A stretch of DNA of 18,096 nt from Nitrospirota bacterium (GTDB lineage Bacteria; Nitrospirota; Nitrospiria; SBBL01; Manganitrophaceae): the NCBI GenBank assembly GCA_023248505.1, contig JAHFEM010000002.1, forward strand, positions 1-18,096, written 5' to 3'. Position numbers and translations under genes: made by a program. Positions within the stretch are counted from its first letter, which is position 1; the number at the start of each line of letters is the position of its first letter. This document shows, one piece after another, positions 7,609 to 14,197 of this stretch. Under the pieces are notes generated by a model. The model made no database searches and was not told where the DNA came from. It saw nothing but the letters and a program-made list of their open reading frames with translations.

Positions 7609-7617
7609 TGATATAAT
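7609..7617 (+). promoter_or_regulatory. Extended -10 promoter for erpA
   Basis: TGATATAAT gives a consensus -10 (TATAAT, 7612-7617) with the TGn extension. The -35 region is poor (GTGCAA at 7589-7594, 17-bp spacing), as is usual for extended -10 promoters. The ATG at 7616 overlaps this -10 element and therefore cannot be the start of erpA. Transcription would begin near 7624, in front of the real start at 7652. Confidence 0.55.
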
Positions 7618-7651
7618 GAGCCTAAATTTGAAAGAAATAAGGGAGGGAAGA

Positions 7652-7975
7652 ATGGTCACATTGACTGAAAGAGCCGGTTCCAAAGTGAAGGAAATCATGG
7701 ACTCCGAGCAGAAGAGCGGTTACGGTTTACGGGTCTATGTGTCCGGTGGCGGATGTTCCGGATATCAGTACGGAATGTCTTTCGAGGAAAAGGCGACCGA
7801 AGAGGATAGCATCATCGAGATGCACGGCGTTAAGCTCTTTGTGGATCCGTATAGCGCACCGATGCTCCAGGGAACAGAGGTCGATTATGTCGACAGCTTG
7901 CAAGGGGCCGGTTTTGCAATCAAAAACCCCAATGCGAAGTCGACCTGTGGTTGTGGGCAATCGTTTAGCGCTTAA
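7652..7975 (+). CDS. erpA: A-type iron-sulfur carrier, ErpA-like
   Basis: This 107-residue protein carries and delivers iron-sulfur clusters to apo-enzymes. The three ligand cysteines are Cys35 in GGGCSGYQYG and Cys99 and Cys101 in STCGCGQSF, at the canonical positions of IscA/ErpA. The phrase NPNAKSTCGCG is closest to ErpA rather than SufA. I chose ATG 7652, which has GGGAGGG 4-11 bases upstream and gives the standard N-terminus (MVTLTERAG); the in-frame ATG at 7616 lies inside the promoter. The gene stands alone between its own promoter and a strong terminator. Its place after nuoF, an iron-sulfur protein gene, may be functional: ErpA matures such proteins in other bacteria. Confidence 0.93.
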   Translation: MVTLTERAGSKVKEIMDSEQKSGYGLRVYVSGGGCSGYQYGMSFEEKATEEDSIIEMHGVKLFVDPYSAPMLQGTEVDYVDSLQGAGFAIKNPNAKSTCGCGQSFSA

Positions 7976-8029
7976 CGTGTGTCGCCCGATTCTTCCGCTC
8001 CTGTAGGGTCGAGAGTGTTTTTCATTTCG

Positions 8030-8064
8030 AAATGGGCCGGTTCTTTGGATCGGCCCATTTTTTT
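8030..8064 (+). terminator. Intrinsic terminator after erpA
   Basis: AAATGGGCCG (8030-8039) pairs perfectly with CGGCCCATTT (8051-8060) around an 11-base loop, and a run of seven T follows (8058-8064, overlapping the stem end). This is a textbook rho-independent terminator that separates erpA from the lipid cluster. Confidence 0.9.
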
Positions 8065-8091
8065 GCCTGGCGGAATCGATTTTAAGATTGC

Positions 8092-8120
8092 TTGACAGCC
8101 AGGGTTACGTTTCATATAAT
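8092..8120 (+). promoter_or_regulatory. Consensus sigma-70 promoter of the lipid-synthesis cluster
   Basis: TTGACA (8092-8097), a 17-bp spacer and TATAAT (8115-8120) are both exact consensus hexamers. The start would be near 8127, leaving a leader of only about 17 nt that holds the AAAGGA ribosome site (8131-8136) of yceD. It is the strongest-looking promoter in the window and should drive yceD-rpmF-plsX-fabH. Confidence 0.88.
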
Positions 8121-8143
8121 GCGATTTTTCAAAGGATTGACCG

Positions 8144-8680
8144 ATGGAAATTAAAATTCAAGAGATTCCGCCCGAAGGACTCCTCCTCTCGTTTGAGGAA
8201 GAGCCGGAACATTGGGATCTTTCGGAAAGAGGATTCACAATCAACGGTCCTGTCCATGTTCGAGCCAAGGCGATCAAGCATAATGAGGAAGAAGTCTATG
8301 TTCGAGGCGCCATTTCTGCGGAAGTGATCGCCGAATGCAGCCGCTGCCTGAAGCGGTTTACCAGTCGCATCGAATCCGACTTCCACAGCGAATATGTTCC
8401 TCGAACGGCGGTTCAGACCGAAGAGGAACGCGAGCTCGTCCAGGAGGATCTCGATGTCCTTTTTTATGAGGGAGAGTCGATCGATCTTCGGGAAGAGGTG
8501 GAGGGTCAACTCATTCTGGCCACGCCGATGCGGCCCCTTTGTAGCGAAGAGTGCCGCGGTCTCTGCCCGCAGTGTGGCCAAGATCTGAATCTAAAGCAAT
8601 GCGCCTGCGTGCAGGAGATTCCTGATCCGCGCTGGGCCGAGTTGAAGGAAGTATTCAAGAAGAAATCATCGCCAAATTAA
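8144..8680 (+). CDS. yceD: YceD/DUF177 family protein
   Basis: This is a DUF177 (YceD) protein of 178 aa. The family is nearly always next to rpmF and is linked to 23S rRNA accumulation in some organisms; its biochemical action is not settled. Characteristic cysteines are present: CSRC at 65-68, then Cys133, Cys137, Cys141, Cys144 (the CRGLCPQCG region) and Cys153, Cys155, consistent with metal binding. The start at ATG 8144 has AAAGGA 7 bases upstream. The rpmF ribosome site overlaps its stop codon, so the two genes are tightly linked. The family assignment is firm from the GLCPxCGxxLN motif and the context. Confidence 0.93.
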   Translation: MEIKIQEIPPEGLLLSFEEEPEHWDLSERGFTINGPVHVRAKAIKHNEEEVYVRGAISAEVIAECSRCLKRFTSRIESDFHSEYVPRTAVQTEEERELVQEDLDVLFYEGESIDLREEVEGQLILATPMRPLCSEECRGLCPQCGQDLNLKQCACVQEIPDPRWAELKEVFKKKSSPN

Positions 8681-8689
8681 GGAGAAGCA

Positions 8690-8872
8690 ATGCCGAATCC
8701 AAAACACAAAATATCGAAAGCGAGGAGAGACAGCCGAAGGACGCACAAGAAACTCCAGGTCCCCGTCTATGTCCTCTGCCCTCAATGCCATGAGCCGAAA
8801 CTGCCCCATCACGCCTGCCTGAGTTGCGGAACGTATAAAGGCCGTGAGGTGATTGCGGTCGAGGAAGTCTAA
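8690..8872 (+). CDS. rpmF: 50S ribosomal protein L32
   Basis: This is bL32, a small basic protein of the large ribosomal subunit. The N-terminus MPNPKHKISKARRDSRR is diagnostic. Four cysteines (C30, C33, C43, C46) make this the zinc-binding (C+) form. The length of 60 aa is typical. The ribosome site AAGGAG begins within the yceD stop codon. Because it carries the zinc-binding form, a zinc-independent paralogue elsewhere in the genome is possible but cannot be judged here. Confidence 0.97.
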   Translation: MPNPKHKISKARRDSRRTHKKLQVPVYVLCPQCHEPKLPHHACLSCGTYKGREVIAVEEV

Positions 8873-8901
8873 TCTAACGATCCGTCCCCGGTTGACGCTT
8901 T

Positions 8902-9933
8902 ATGAAGATTGCGCTGGATGCGATGGGGGGAGATGACGCCCCCGCCGCGATTGTGGAGGGGGCCGTTCTGGCCGCCCGAGAGCTCGACGTCGAAATTATT
9001 CTCGTCGGAGATGAAAAAGAAATTCAAAAGGAGCTCTCCCGTCACGCCGTTCAAGGGCTTTCCCTCTCCATCCATCATGCGCCTCAACGGGTTGAGATGC
9101 ATGAATCCCCTTCCTCCGTCGTTCGAAAGAAGCGCGACTCCTCCATTTGGGTGGCAACCGAACTCGTTCGGAAATCAGAAGCGGTCGCGGTGATCAGCGC
9201 CGGGAATACCGGGGCCAGCATGGCGACCGCCCTCTTTATCCTCGGCCCTTTAAGCGGCGTCGAGCGGCCTGCCATTGCGACCTGTCTCCCAACATTGAAA
9301 GGAACTTCGATTTTAATCGATGTCGGCGCCAACGTCGATTGTAAGCCCCAGCATCTCTTCCAATTTGCCATTATGGGAAATATATACGCCAAAGAGATCC
9401 TTGGAATTCCCGAGCCGAAGGTCGGTCTGTTGAGCATCGGCGAAGAGGATACAAAGGGAAATGAGCTGACCAAAGAGGTCTTCAAGATGCTGAAGGCGAG
9501 CTCGCTGCGGTTTATCGGAAACGTCGAGGGGAGGGATGTCTACACGGGTGAAGCCGATGTCATCGTTTGCGACGGCTTTATCGGGAACGTCGCGCTGAAG
9601 ATTTCCGAAGGGCTCTCGGATGCCATCGGTCAATTTCTGAAACGGGAAATCACCGCCTCTTCTTTCGCAAAATTCGGCTACTTCCTCCTGAAGCCGGCTT
9701 TCTCCCGTTTTCGAAAGAAGGTCGATTATGCCGAATACGGCGGCGCGCCGCTGCTCGGGGTGGATGGGATCAGCATCATCTGCCATGGCCGCTCCTCGGG
9801 AAAGGCGATTAAGAATGCCGTTCGCGTCGCGAAGGAGTCTTACCGCCGCGGCATCAATCAATTGATTAAGGAGCAGATCGAGACGCAGATGGGACTCACC
9901 TCGCCAAAGGCAGACGGGAGCCCGCGATTATGA
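8902..9933 (+). CDS. plsX: Phosphate acyltransferase PlsX
   Basis: PlsX converts acyl-ACP to acyl-phosphate, the donor for PlsY in phosphatidic-acid synthesis, and works as a peripheral membrane enzyme. The opening MKIALDAMGGDDAP is diagnostic, as are VVRKKRDSS, ISAGNTGASMA, LLSIGEEDTKGNE, VCDGFIGNVALK and YGGAPLLGVDG. The length of 343 aa is normal. No clear Shine-Dalgarno sequence precedes ATG 8902, so translation may depend on ribosomes finishing rpmF 29 bases upstream. Its stop overlaps the fabH start (ATGA). Confidence 0.96.
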   Translation: MKIALDAMGGDDAPAAIVEGAVLAARELDVEIILVGDEKEIQKELSRHAVQGLSLSIHHAPQRVEMHESPSSVVRKKRDSSIWVATELVRKSEAVAVISAGNTGASMATALFILGPLSGVERPAIATCLPTLKGTSILIDVGANVDCKPQHLFQFAIMGNIYAKEILGIPEPKVGLLSIGEEDTKGNELTKEVFKMLKASSLRFIGNVEGRDVYTGEADVIVCDGFIGNVALKISEGLSDAIGQFLKREITASSFAKFGYFLLKPAFSRFRKKVDYAEYGGAPLLGVDGISIICHGRSSGKAIKNAVRVAKESYRRGINQLIKEQIETQMGLTSPKADGSPRL

Positions 9934-10931
9934 AATCCGCCGGGAAGCCGCAGCTCCGTGCTCAGATCATCGGAACGGGATCGTACGTTCCGGATGCCCG
10001 GCTGACCAACAAAGATTTGGAAGGGAAGATCGATACCACCGATGCCTGGATCTTTGATCGGACGGGGATTCGTGAGCGGCGGATCGCCTCCAAGGATGAA
10101 GCGGCTTCCGACCTTGCTTTCCAGGCCGCCCGGAGAGCCTTGGAGGCCGCCCAGGTCGCCCCGGAAGAGATCGACCTGATCGTTCTGGCGACCTCGACCC
10201 CCGATATGTTTTTCCCCTCCACCGCCTGTATTGTCCAAGACAAATTGAAAGCAAGCCGGGCGGCGGCGTTCGATCTCTCGGCCGCCTGTTCGGGGTTTGT
10301 CTATGCCCTGGCCGTCGGGGAGCAATACATCCGAAGCGGGACCTATCAAAAAGTCCTCGTGATCGGGGCGGAGGTCATGTCACGCCTGATCAATTGGACC
10401 GATCGAACGACCTGCGTCATTTTCGGGGATGGCGCCGGCGCCGTTCTCCTTTCCCCCTCCTCCACGGAAAGCGGAATCCTCTCCACCCATCTTCACTCCG
10501 ACGGATCGCTCTGGGATTTAATCTGTGTGCCGGGAGGAGGCTCGGCGATCCCTCCTTCCGAAAAGGTATTGGCCGAACATCTCAACACCATCAAGATGAA
10601 GGGAAACGAAACTTTCAAAGTCGCCGTCCGAAGTCTGGAAGAGGTCGCTTGGGAGGCGCTTCGGGCGAATGGCCTTTTACCGTCGGATGTCGCTTTTCTG
10701 GTTCCGCATCAGGCGAATCTTCGGATCATCCGGGCGGTGGCCGATCGGCTTCAACTGCCGATGGAACGGGTGGTGGTCAATCTCGATCGTTATGGGAATA
10801 CCTCCGCGGCGTCGATTCCGCTGGCGCTCGATGAAGCGGTTCGAGACGGCCGGATCCAGCGCGGGGAGATGGTTTTGTTTCTCGCTTTTGGGGGAGGATT
10901 AACCTGGGCCTCCTCGCTGGTGCGGTGGTAA
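9930..10931 (+). CDS. fabH: Beta-ketoacyl-ACP synthase III
   Basis: FabH condenses acetyl-CoA (or a branched primer) with malonyl-ACP to start fatty-acid synthesis. The catalytic triad is visible: Cys120 in SAACSGFVYAL, His260 in PHQANLRI and Asn290 in YGNTSAAS. DRTGIRERRIA near residue 45 is also typical. The length of 333 aa is normal. The gene overlaps plsX by 4 bases, so the two are translationally coupled. The primer specificity (acetyl or branched) cannot be read from the sequence. Confidence 0.96.
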   Translation: MKSAGKPQLRAQIIGTGSYVPDARLTNKDLEGKIDTTDAWIFDRTGIRERRIASKDEAASDLAFQAARRALEAAQVAPEEIDLIVLATSTPDMFFPSTACIVQDKLKASRAAAFDLSAACSGFVYALAVGEQYIRSGTYQKVLVIGAEVMSRLINWTDRTTCVIFGDGAGAVLLSPSSTESGILSTHLHSDGSLWDLICVPGGGSAIPPSEKVLAEHLNTIKMKGNETFKVAVRSLEEVAWEALRANGLLPSDVAFLVPHQANLRIIRAVADRLQLPMERVVVNLDRYGNTSAASIPLALDEAVRDGRIQRGEMVLFLAFGGGLTWASSLVRW

Positions 10932-11071
10932 AGCGAAATATGAATTAGGAATCGTTCGATTAGGAATGAGGAGTCCAAAACGAGGCATGGAAATCAGCGT
11001 GCTTCTGCTCCGCACGCGATTCCTCATCCCTGGTTCTATCATTTCTGGTTGCCCTTAATAAGGAGGAGACA
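10932..11071 (+). repeat. Intergenic nested inverted and direct repeats
   Basis: This 140-bp gap holds a direct repeat ATTAGGAAT at 10944-10952 and 10959-10967. An outer inverted pair is formed by ATGAGGA (10966-10972) and TCCTCAT (11021-11027). Nested in it is the hairpin GCGTGC (10997-11002) / GCACGC (11012-11017) with a 9-base loop. There is no T-run, so it does not look like an intrinsic terminator. A strong ribosome site, AGGAGGAGA at 11061, precedes the next gene. No promoter with two good hexamers was found. Confidence 0.45.
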
Positions 11072-11878
11072 GTGAACGGACAATTTCTGAATGGATGGGC
11101 GCTCATTTTGGGGGCCTCCAGCGGTTTCGGGGAGGCCTGTGCTTTGGAGCTGGCCGGCGCGGGGCTGAATATTTTTGGCGTTCACCTCGATCGCAAAGGA
11201 ACCCTGGCCAACGTCGATCGAATCACCTCTCAGATTAAAGCCAAGGGACGCCAAGCGGTCTTCTACAATGTCAACGCGGCCGATCCCGAGAAGAGAAAGG
11301 CGGTGCTGGACGAGATCGAGAAGACCCTTTCGACGGGGCCGGAACGATCACAGGTTCGGGTCCTGATTCATTCGCTCGCCTTCGGGACGCTGAAACCCTT
11401 TATCGCCGACACCCCCAATGAGGCGATCGCACAGGCGCAAATGGAGATGACGCTCGACGTGATGGCCAACAGTCTTGTCTACTGGACGCAAGATCTGGTG
11501 GCGCGCGGTTTCATCGGAGAGGGAGGACGGATCTTTGCCATGACCTCCGCCGGCGGCGCGCGCGTCTGGCGGACTTATGGGGCGGTCTCCGCCGCCAAAT
11601 CGGCGCTCGAATCGCACGTGCGCCAACTTGCCCTGGAACTCGGTCCGAAAGGGGTGGCGGTGAATGCCATCCGCGCAGGAGTCACCGATACGCCGGCCCT
11701 TCGGAAAATACCGGGACACGAAGAGATGATCCAGATGGCCAAGGGGAGAAATCCGATGGGGCGCCTGACAATCCCCGAAGATGTGGCCGGGGCGATCGCG
11801 CTTCTCTCGCATCCCAAGGCGCAGTGGATTACCGGGAACGTTCTTGGGGTCGACGGGGGCGAGTTTATCGTCGACTGA
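11072..11878 (+). CDS. fabL: Enoyl-ACP reductase, FabL/FabI-type SDR
   Basis: This 268-residue short-chain dehydrogenase most likely reduces trans-2-enoyl-ACP, the last step of each elongation round. The cofactor loop is GASSGFGEA near residue 14. Instead of the ordinary YxxxK, the active site is Y169-x6-K176 (TYGAVSAAKSALE), the signature of FabI and FabL. The downstream segment VTDTPALRKIPGHEE resembles the FabL loop IDTDALKHFP, and IHSLAFG resembles FabI. It ends with the usual GNVLGVDGGEFIVD. The GTG start has AGGAGG 5 bases upstream. Its place between fabH and fabD, in a cluster with no other reductase, supports the role. FabL rather than FabI is inferred from the classical SDR cofactor loop. 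Cofactor choice (NADH or NADPH) is not certain. Confidence 0.75.
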   Translation: MNGQFLNGWALILGASSGFGEACALELAGAGLNIFGVHLDRKGTLANVDRITSQIKAKGRQAVFYNVNAADPEKRKAVLDEIEKTLSTGPERSQVRVLIHSLAFGTLKPFIADTPNEAIAQAQMEMTLDVMANSLVYWTQDLVARGFIGEGGRIFAMTSAGGARVWRTYGAVSAAKSALESHVRQLALELGPKGVAVNAIRAGVTDTPALRKIPGHEEMIQMAKGRNPMGRLTIPEDVAGAIALLSHPKAQWITGNVLGVDGGEFIVD

Positions 11879-11890
11879 CCCTGCTTTTTT
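11846..11890 (+). terminator. Possible terminator overlapping the reductase stop codon
   Basis: GTCGAC (11849-11854) pairs with GTCGAC (11870-11875), and GGG (11846-11848) with CCC (11879-11881); the TGA stop codon is bulged out between the two parts. A run of six T follows (11885-11890). The long 15-base loop and the bulge make it weaker than a standard terminator. Confidence 0.35.
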
Positions 11891-11905
11891 GAAATAAATT
11901 TTTTG

Positions 11906-11934
11906 TTGACTTCACGTTTCTTTTTGATCAATAT
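11906..11934 (+). promoter_or_regulatory. Possible promoter upstream of fabD
   Basis: TTGACT (11906-11911) is a good -35. With a 17-bp spacer the -10 would be CAATAT (11929-11934), which is a mediocre match; TATCAT at 11932 would need a 20-bp spacer. The surrounding AT-rich stretch (11885-11940) and the possible terminator just upstream support a new transcript starting here for fabD-fabG. The leader to 12022 would be about 80 nt. Confidence 0.4.
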
Positions 11935-12021
11935 CATTGGACTGAAATGAATTTTGCGGGTTCATATTGCGGCAAGCGCATCCTCTGCCGGGGTTGCTCA
12001 AACACGACGGTAGGCCGGTAG

Positions 12022-12957
12022 ATGGCGATCGCATTTCTCTTTCCGGGACAAGGATCGCAGTATGTCGGGATGGGAAAAGATCTCTGCGATCATTTTGAGG
12101 CGGCGCGGGCGACCTTCGCCGAAGCCGATCGCGCCCTGGGATGGGAGATCAGCCGGCTCTGCTTCGAAGGACCGGAAGCGCAGCTGAACCAGACCGAATA
12201 CACGCAGCCGGCTTTATTGGTCGCCAGCATCGCCGCTTGGCGATGCCTGCGAGAGCCGATTCAAAAAGGGAAGGTCGTCGCCGGGCATAGCCTGGGGGAG
12301 TATACGGCGTTGGTGGCCGCGGGAGCCCTCCCCTTTGCGGAGGCGGCCCGATTGGTTCAGCAGCGCGGCCGCTTCATGCAGGAAGCGGTGCCGAAAGGGG
12401 AAGGGGGGATGGCGGCCCTTCTCGGTCTCGATCGGAAGAGCGTGGAGGAGATTTGCGAGAAAGCCTCCAACGAAACCGGCCGGGTGACCGCCGCAAACTA
12501 TAATGCGCCGGACCAGGTTGTGATCGCCGGGGAGTCGAATGCGGTTCAGCGGGGAATGGCGCTGGCGCAGGAGCGGGGGGCCAAGCGGGCGATCTCTCTG
12601 GCGGTGAGCGTCCCCTCGCACTCGCCGATGATGAAAGAGGCCTGTCATCGGCTTGCCGCGGAGTTGGAGAAGGTTCCCGGTCGCGATCTCACGGTTCCCC
12701 TGATCAATAATCTTCAGGCGAGGAAGATTACCACCTGGCGCGAGGCCAAAGCCGGCTTGATTGATCAGCTCTCTTCCCCGCTTCTTTGGGAAGAAACCAT
12801 TCAAGGGATGCGCGACGAAGGGGTCGACCTCTTCATCGAGGTCGGACCCGGACGGGTCTTGTCGGGATTGTTGAAGCGGATCGATCGTCGGCTTTCGGCG
12901 GCGAATGCGGAAGATTCGGCCGGTATCGAAAAAGTGATGGCACTTCTGGAGAAATAG
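12022..12957 (+). CDS. fabD: Malonyl-CoA:ACP transacylase
   Basis: FabD moves malonyl groups from CoA to ACP, supplying the extender for FabH and FabF. It opens with FLFPGQGSQYVGMG. The nucleophile is Ser90 in GHSLGEYTAL and the catalytic His is H200 in SVPSHSPMM. Other family marks are QQRGRFMQEAV and NYNAPDQVVIAG. The length of 311 aa is normal. The ATG start follows a weak ribosome site (TAGGCCGG). The fabG start follows its stop codon without a gap. Confidence 0.96.
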   Translation: MAIAFLFPGQGSQYVGMGKDLCDHFEAARATFAEADRALGWEISRLCFEGPEAQLNQTEYTQPALLVASIAAWRCLREPIQKGKVVAGHSLGEYTALVAAGALPFAEAARLVQQRGRFMQEAVPKGEGGMAALLGLDRKSVEEICEKASNETGRVTAANYNAPDQVVIAGESNAVQRGMALAQERGAKRAISLAVSVPSHSPMMKEACHRLAAELEKVPGRDLTVPLINNLQARKITTWREAKAGLIDQLSSPLLWEETIQGMRDEGVDLFIEVGPGRVLSGLLKRIDRRLSAANAEDSAGIEKVMALLEK

Positions 12958-13716
12958 ATGGGCGATTTTATTGATTTACAGGGCAACGTCGCCTTGGTGA
13001 CCGGCGGCGCGCAGGGGATCGGAAAATCGATCGTCACCCTTCTTGCGGATTGCGGGGCGAGTGTGGTAGTCTCCGACATCAATCGCGAGACGGCCGAGAA
13101 GACCGCGGCAGATCTGACCGCGCAAGGGAAGAAAGCGATGGCGGCTCAGGCCAACGTGGCCCGCGGGGAAGAGGTCAAGGCGATGGTCGATTCGGTCCTC
13201 TCGCAATGGGGAAAGATCGATATTCTGGTCAACAACGCCGGCATTACCCGTGATACCCTCCTGCTTCGGATGAAAGATGAAGACTGGGACGCGGTTCTCT
13301 CCGTCAACCTCAAGGGCACGTACAACTGCATCAAGGCGGTTTTATCCTCCATGTCGAAGCAGCGCCGGGGGAGAATCGTCAACATCTCCTCCATCGTCGG
13401 CGTGATTGGAAATCCGGGACAAGCGAATTACGCCGCGTCGAAAGCGGCGGTGATCGGATTGACCAAAACGGTCGCGCGCGAATACGCAAGCCGCGGCGTC
13501 ACGGTGAATGCGGTGGCTCCCGGATTCATCGATACCGCCATGACGGCCTCCCTTTCCGCCGAGGTGAAAGAAAATCTGATGAAGCAGATTCCTCTGGCGC
13601 GTTTGGGAAGCCCTTCGGATGTGGCCAACGCGGTGGCGTTTTTGGCTTCGGATCGCGCAAGCTACCTGACCGGCCAGATTCTCCATGTCAATGGCGGCAT
13701 GTATATGGGGGGGTAA
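12958..13716 (+). CDS. fabG: 3-oxoacyl-ACP reductase
   Basis: FabG reduces 3-oxoacyl-ACP to 3-hydroxyacyl-ACP with NADPH. The cofactor loop is TGGAQGIG (about 16-23), NNAG is near residue 90, and the catalytic set is Ser145, Tyr158 and Lys162 (NYAASKAA). VAPGFIDTAMT and the C-terminal VNGGMYMGG are typical. The length of 252 aa is slightly longer than many FabG, owing to a short N-terminal extension (GDFIDLQ). It starts directly after the fabD stop, so translation is coupled. In contrast to the Y-x6-K reductase upstream, it has the ordinary YxxxK spacing, so the two SDRs are not duplicates of one function. Confidence 0.95.
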   Translation: MGDFIDLQGNVALVTGGAQGIGKSIVTLLADCGASVVVSDINRETAEKTAADLTAQGKKAMAAQANVARGEEVKAMVDSVLSQWGKIDILVNNAGITRDTLLLRMKDEDWDAVLSVNLKGTYNCIKAVLSSMSKQRRGRIVNISSIVGVIGNPGQANYAASKAAVIGLTKTVAREYASRGVTVNAVAPGFIDTAMTASLSAEVKENLMKQIPLARLGSPSDVANAVAFLASDRASYLTGQILHVNGGMYMGG

Positions 13717-13753
13717 CGGGGGCACGCCGATCCGGCGCCCTCGCGTTTGAAGT

Positions 13754-13820
13754 AGGGAACCGAAAGAAAGTACAAAAAGTACAAATAGATGAATCCCAGG
13801 GAACAGAAAATCGGTCCCTG
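13754..13820 (+). repeat. Direct repeats and hairpin in the acpP leader
   Basis: AGGGAACCGAAA (13754-13765) and AGGGAACAGAAA (13798-13809) match at 11 of 12 bases. Between them is an exact tandem 9-mer, AAGTACAAA twice (13768-13785). CAGGGA (13797-13802) and TCCCTG (13815-13820) form a 6-bp stem. A weak promoter is possible within this stretch (TTGAAG at 13747, 18 bp, TACAAA at 13771). A GC-rich hairpin (CGCCG 13725-13729 / CGGCG 13733-13737) lies just after fabG without a T-run. The repeats could be operator sites; no regulator is identified. Confidence 0.45.
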
Positions 13821-13837
13821 TATCGTAAACAAAGATC

Positions 13838-13870
13838 ATTGAGTGTTCAACTCAATTTATGAGGAGGTGA
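13838..13870 (+). promoter_or_regulatory. Hairpin and perfect ribosome site before acpP
   Basis: ATTGAGT (13838-13844) and ACTCAAT (13850-13856) form a perfect 7-bp stem with a 5-base loop. Six bases later comes GGAGGTGA (13863-13870), an exact 8-base match to the 16S rRNA 3' end, 6 bases before the TTG start of acpP. A 5' hairpin next to a very strong ribosome site fits the high expression expected of acyl carrier protein. Confidence 0.6.
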
Positions 13871-13876
13871 GAAGCG

Positions 13877-14107
13877 TTGGCAGTCGAGGAGCGTGTTAAA
13901 AAAATCATTTCGGAACAGTTGGGATTGGAAGAAGAGGATGTGACTCCGGAAGCCTCTTTCGTAGAGGATCTCGGGGCGGACTCTTTGGATACCGTTGAAT
14001 TGGTGATGGCATTCGAAGAAGAGTTCGGGATCGAAATTCCCGACGAGGATGCGGAGAAGATTCTCACCGTTCAGAATGCAATCGATTACATCAAGGAAAA
14101 AGTCTAG
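13877..14107 (+). CDS. acpP: Acyl carrier protein
   Basis: This 76-residue acidic protein carries growing acyl chains on a phosphopantetheine arm. The attachment site is Ser36 in [12 protein letters not shown]. Helix II and the recognition segment [17 protein letters not shown] are conserved. The TTG start is set by the perfect GGAGGTGA ribosome site and by the standard N-terminus ([15 protein letters not shown]). A rare start codon combined with an ideal ribosome site may tune its rate. It lies between fabG and fabF, separated from both by structured gaps, so its transcript level may differ from theirs. Confidence 0.97.
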   Translation: MAVEERVKKIISEQLGLEEEDVTPEASFVEDLGADSLDTVELVMAFEEEFGIEIPDEDAEKILTVQNAIDYIKEKV

Positions 14108-14112
14108 GAGAT

Positions 14113-14190
14113 CGTTAAACGTGAATCGTTAATCGTTAATCGTAAAAGCTTTTTTACGTTTAACGTTTAACGGATAATGAATAACGTCTT
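14113..14190 (+). repeat. Heptamer-based quasi-palindrome between acpP and fabF
   Basis: The stretch reads as consecutive 7-base units: CGTTAAA, CGTGAAT, CGTTAAT, CGTTAAT, CGTAAAA, then after GC and a T-run, ACGTTTA, ACGTTTA, ACGGATA, ATGAATA, ACGTCTT. The two halves are inverted copies centred on AAAAGCTTTT: 14127-14147 pairs with 14150-14172 with two mismatches and a two-base bulge. It lies wholly between the acpP stop and the fabF start, so the RNA could form a long hairpin. It may be a processing or attenuation site, or a mobile-repeat remnant. Confidence 0.65.
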
Positions 14191-14197
14191 TTAAGTC

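Noticed and set aside
7616..7651. Upstream in-frame ATG as the start of erpA
   Set aside because: It lies within the TATAAT element, has no ribosome site, and would add 12 residues that the family lacks; ATG 7652 has GGGAGGG in front.
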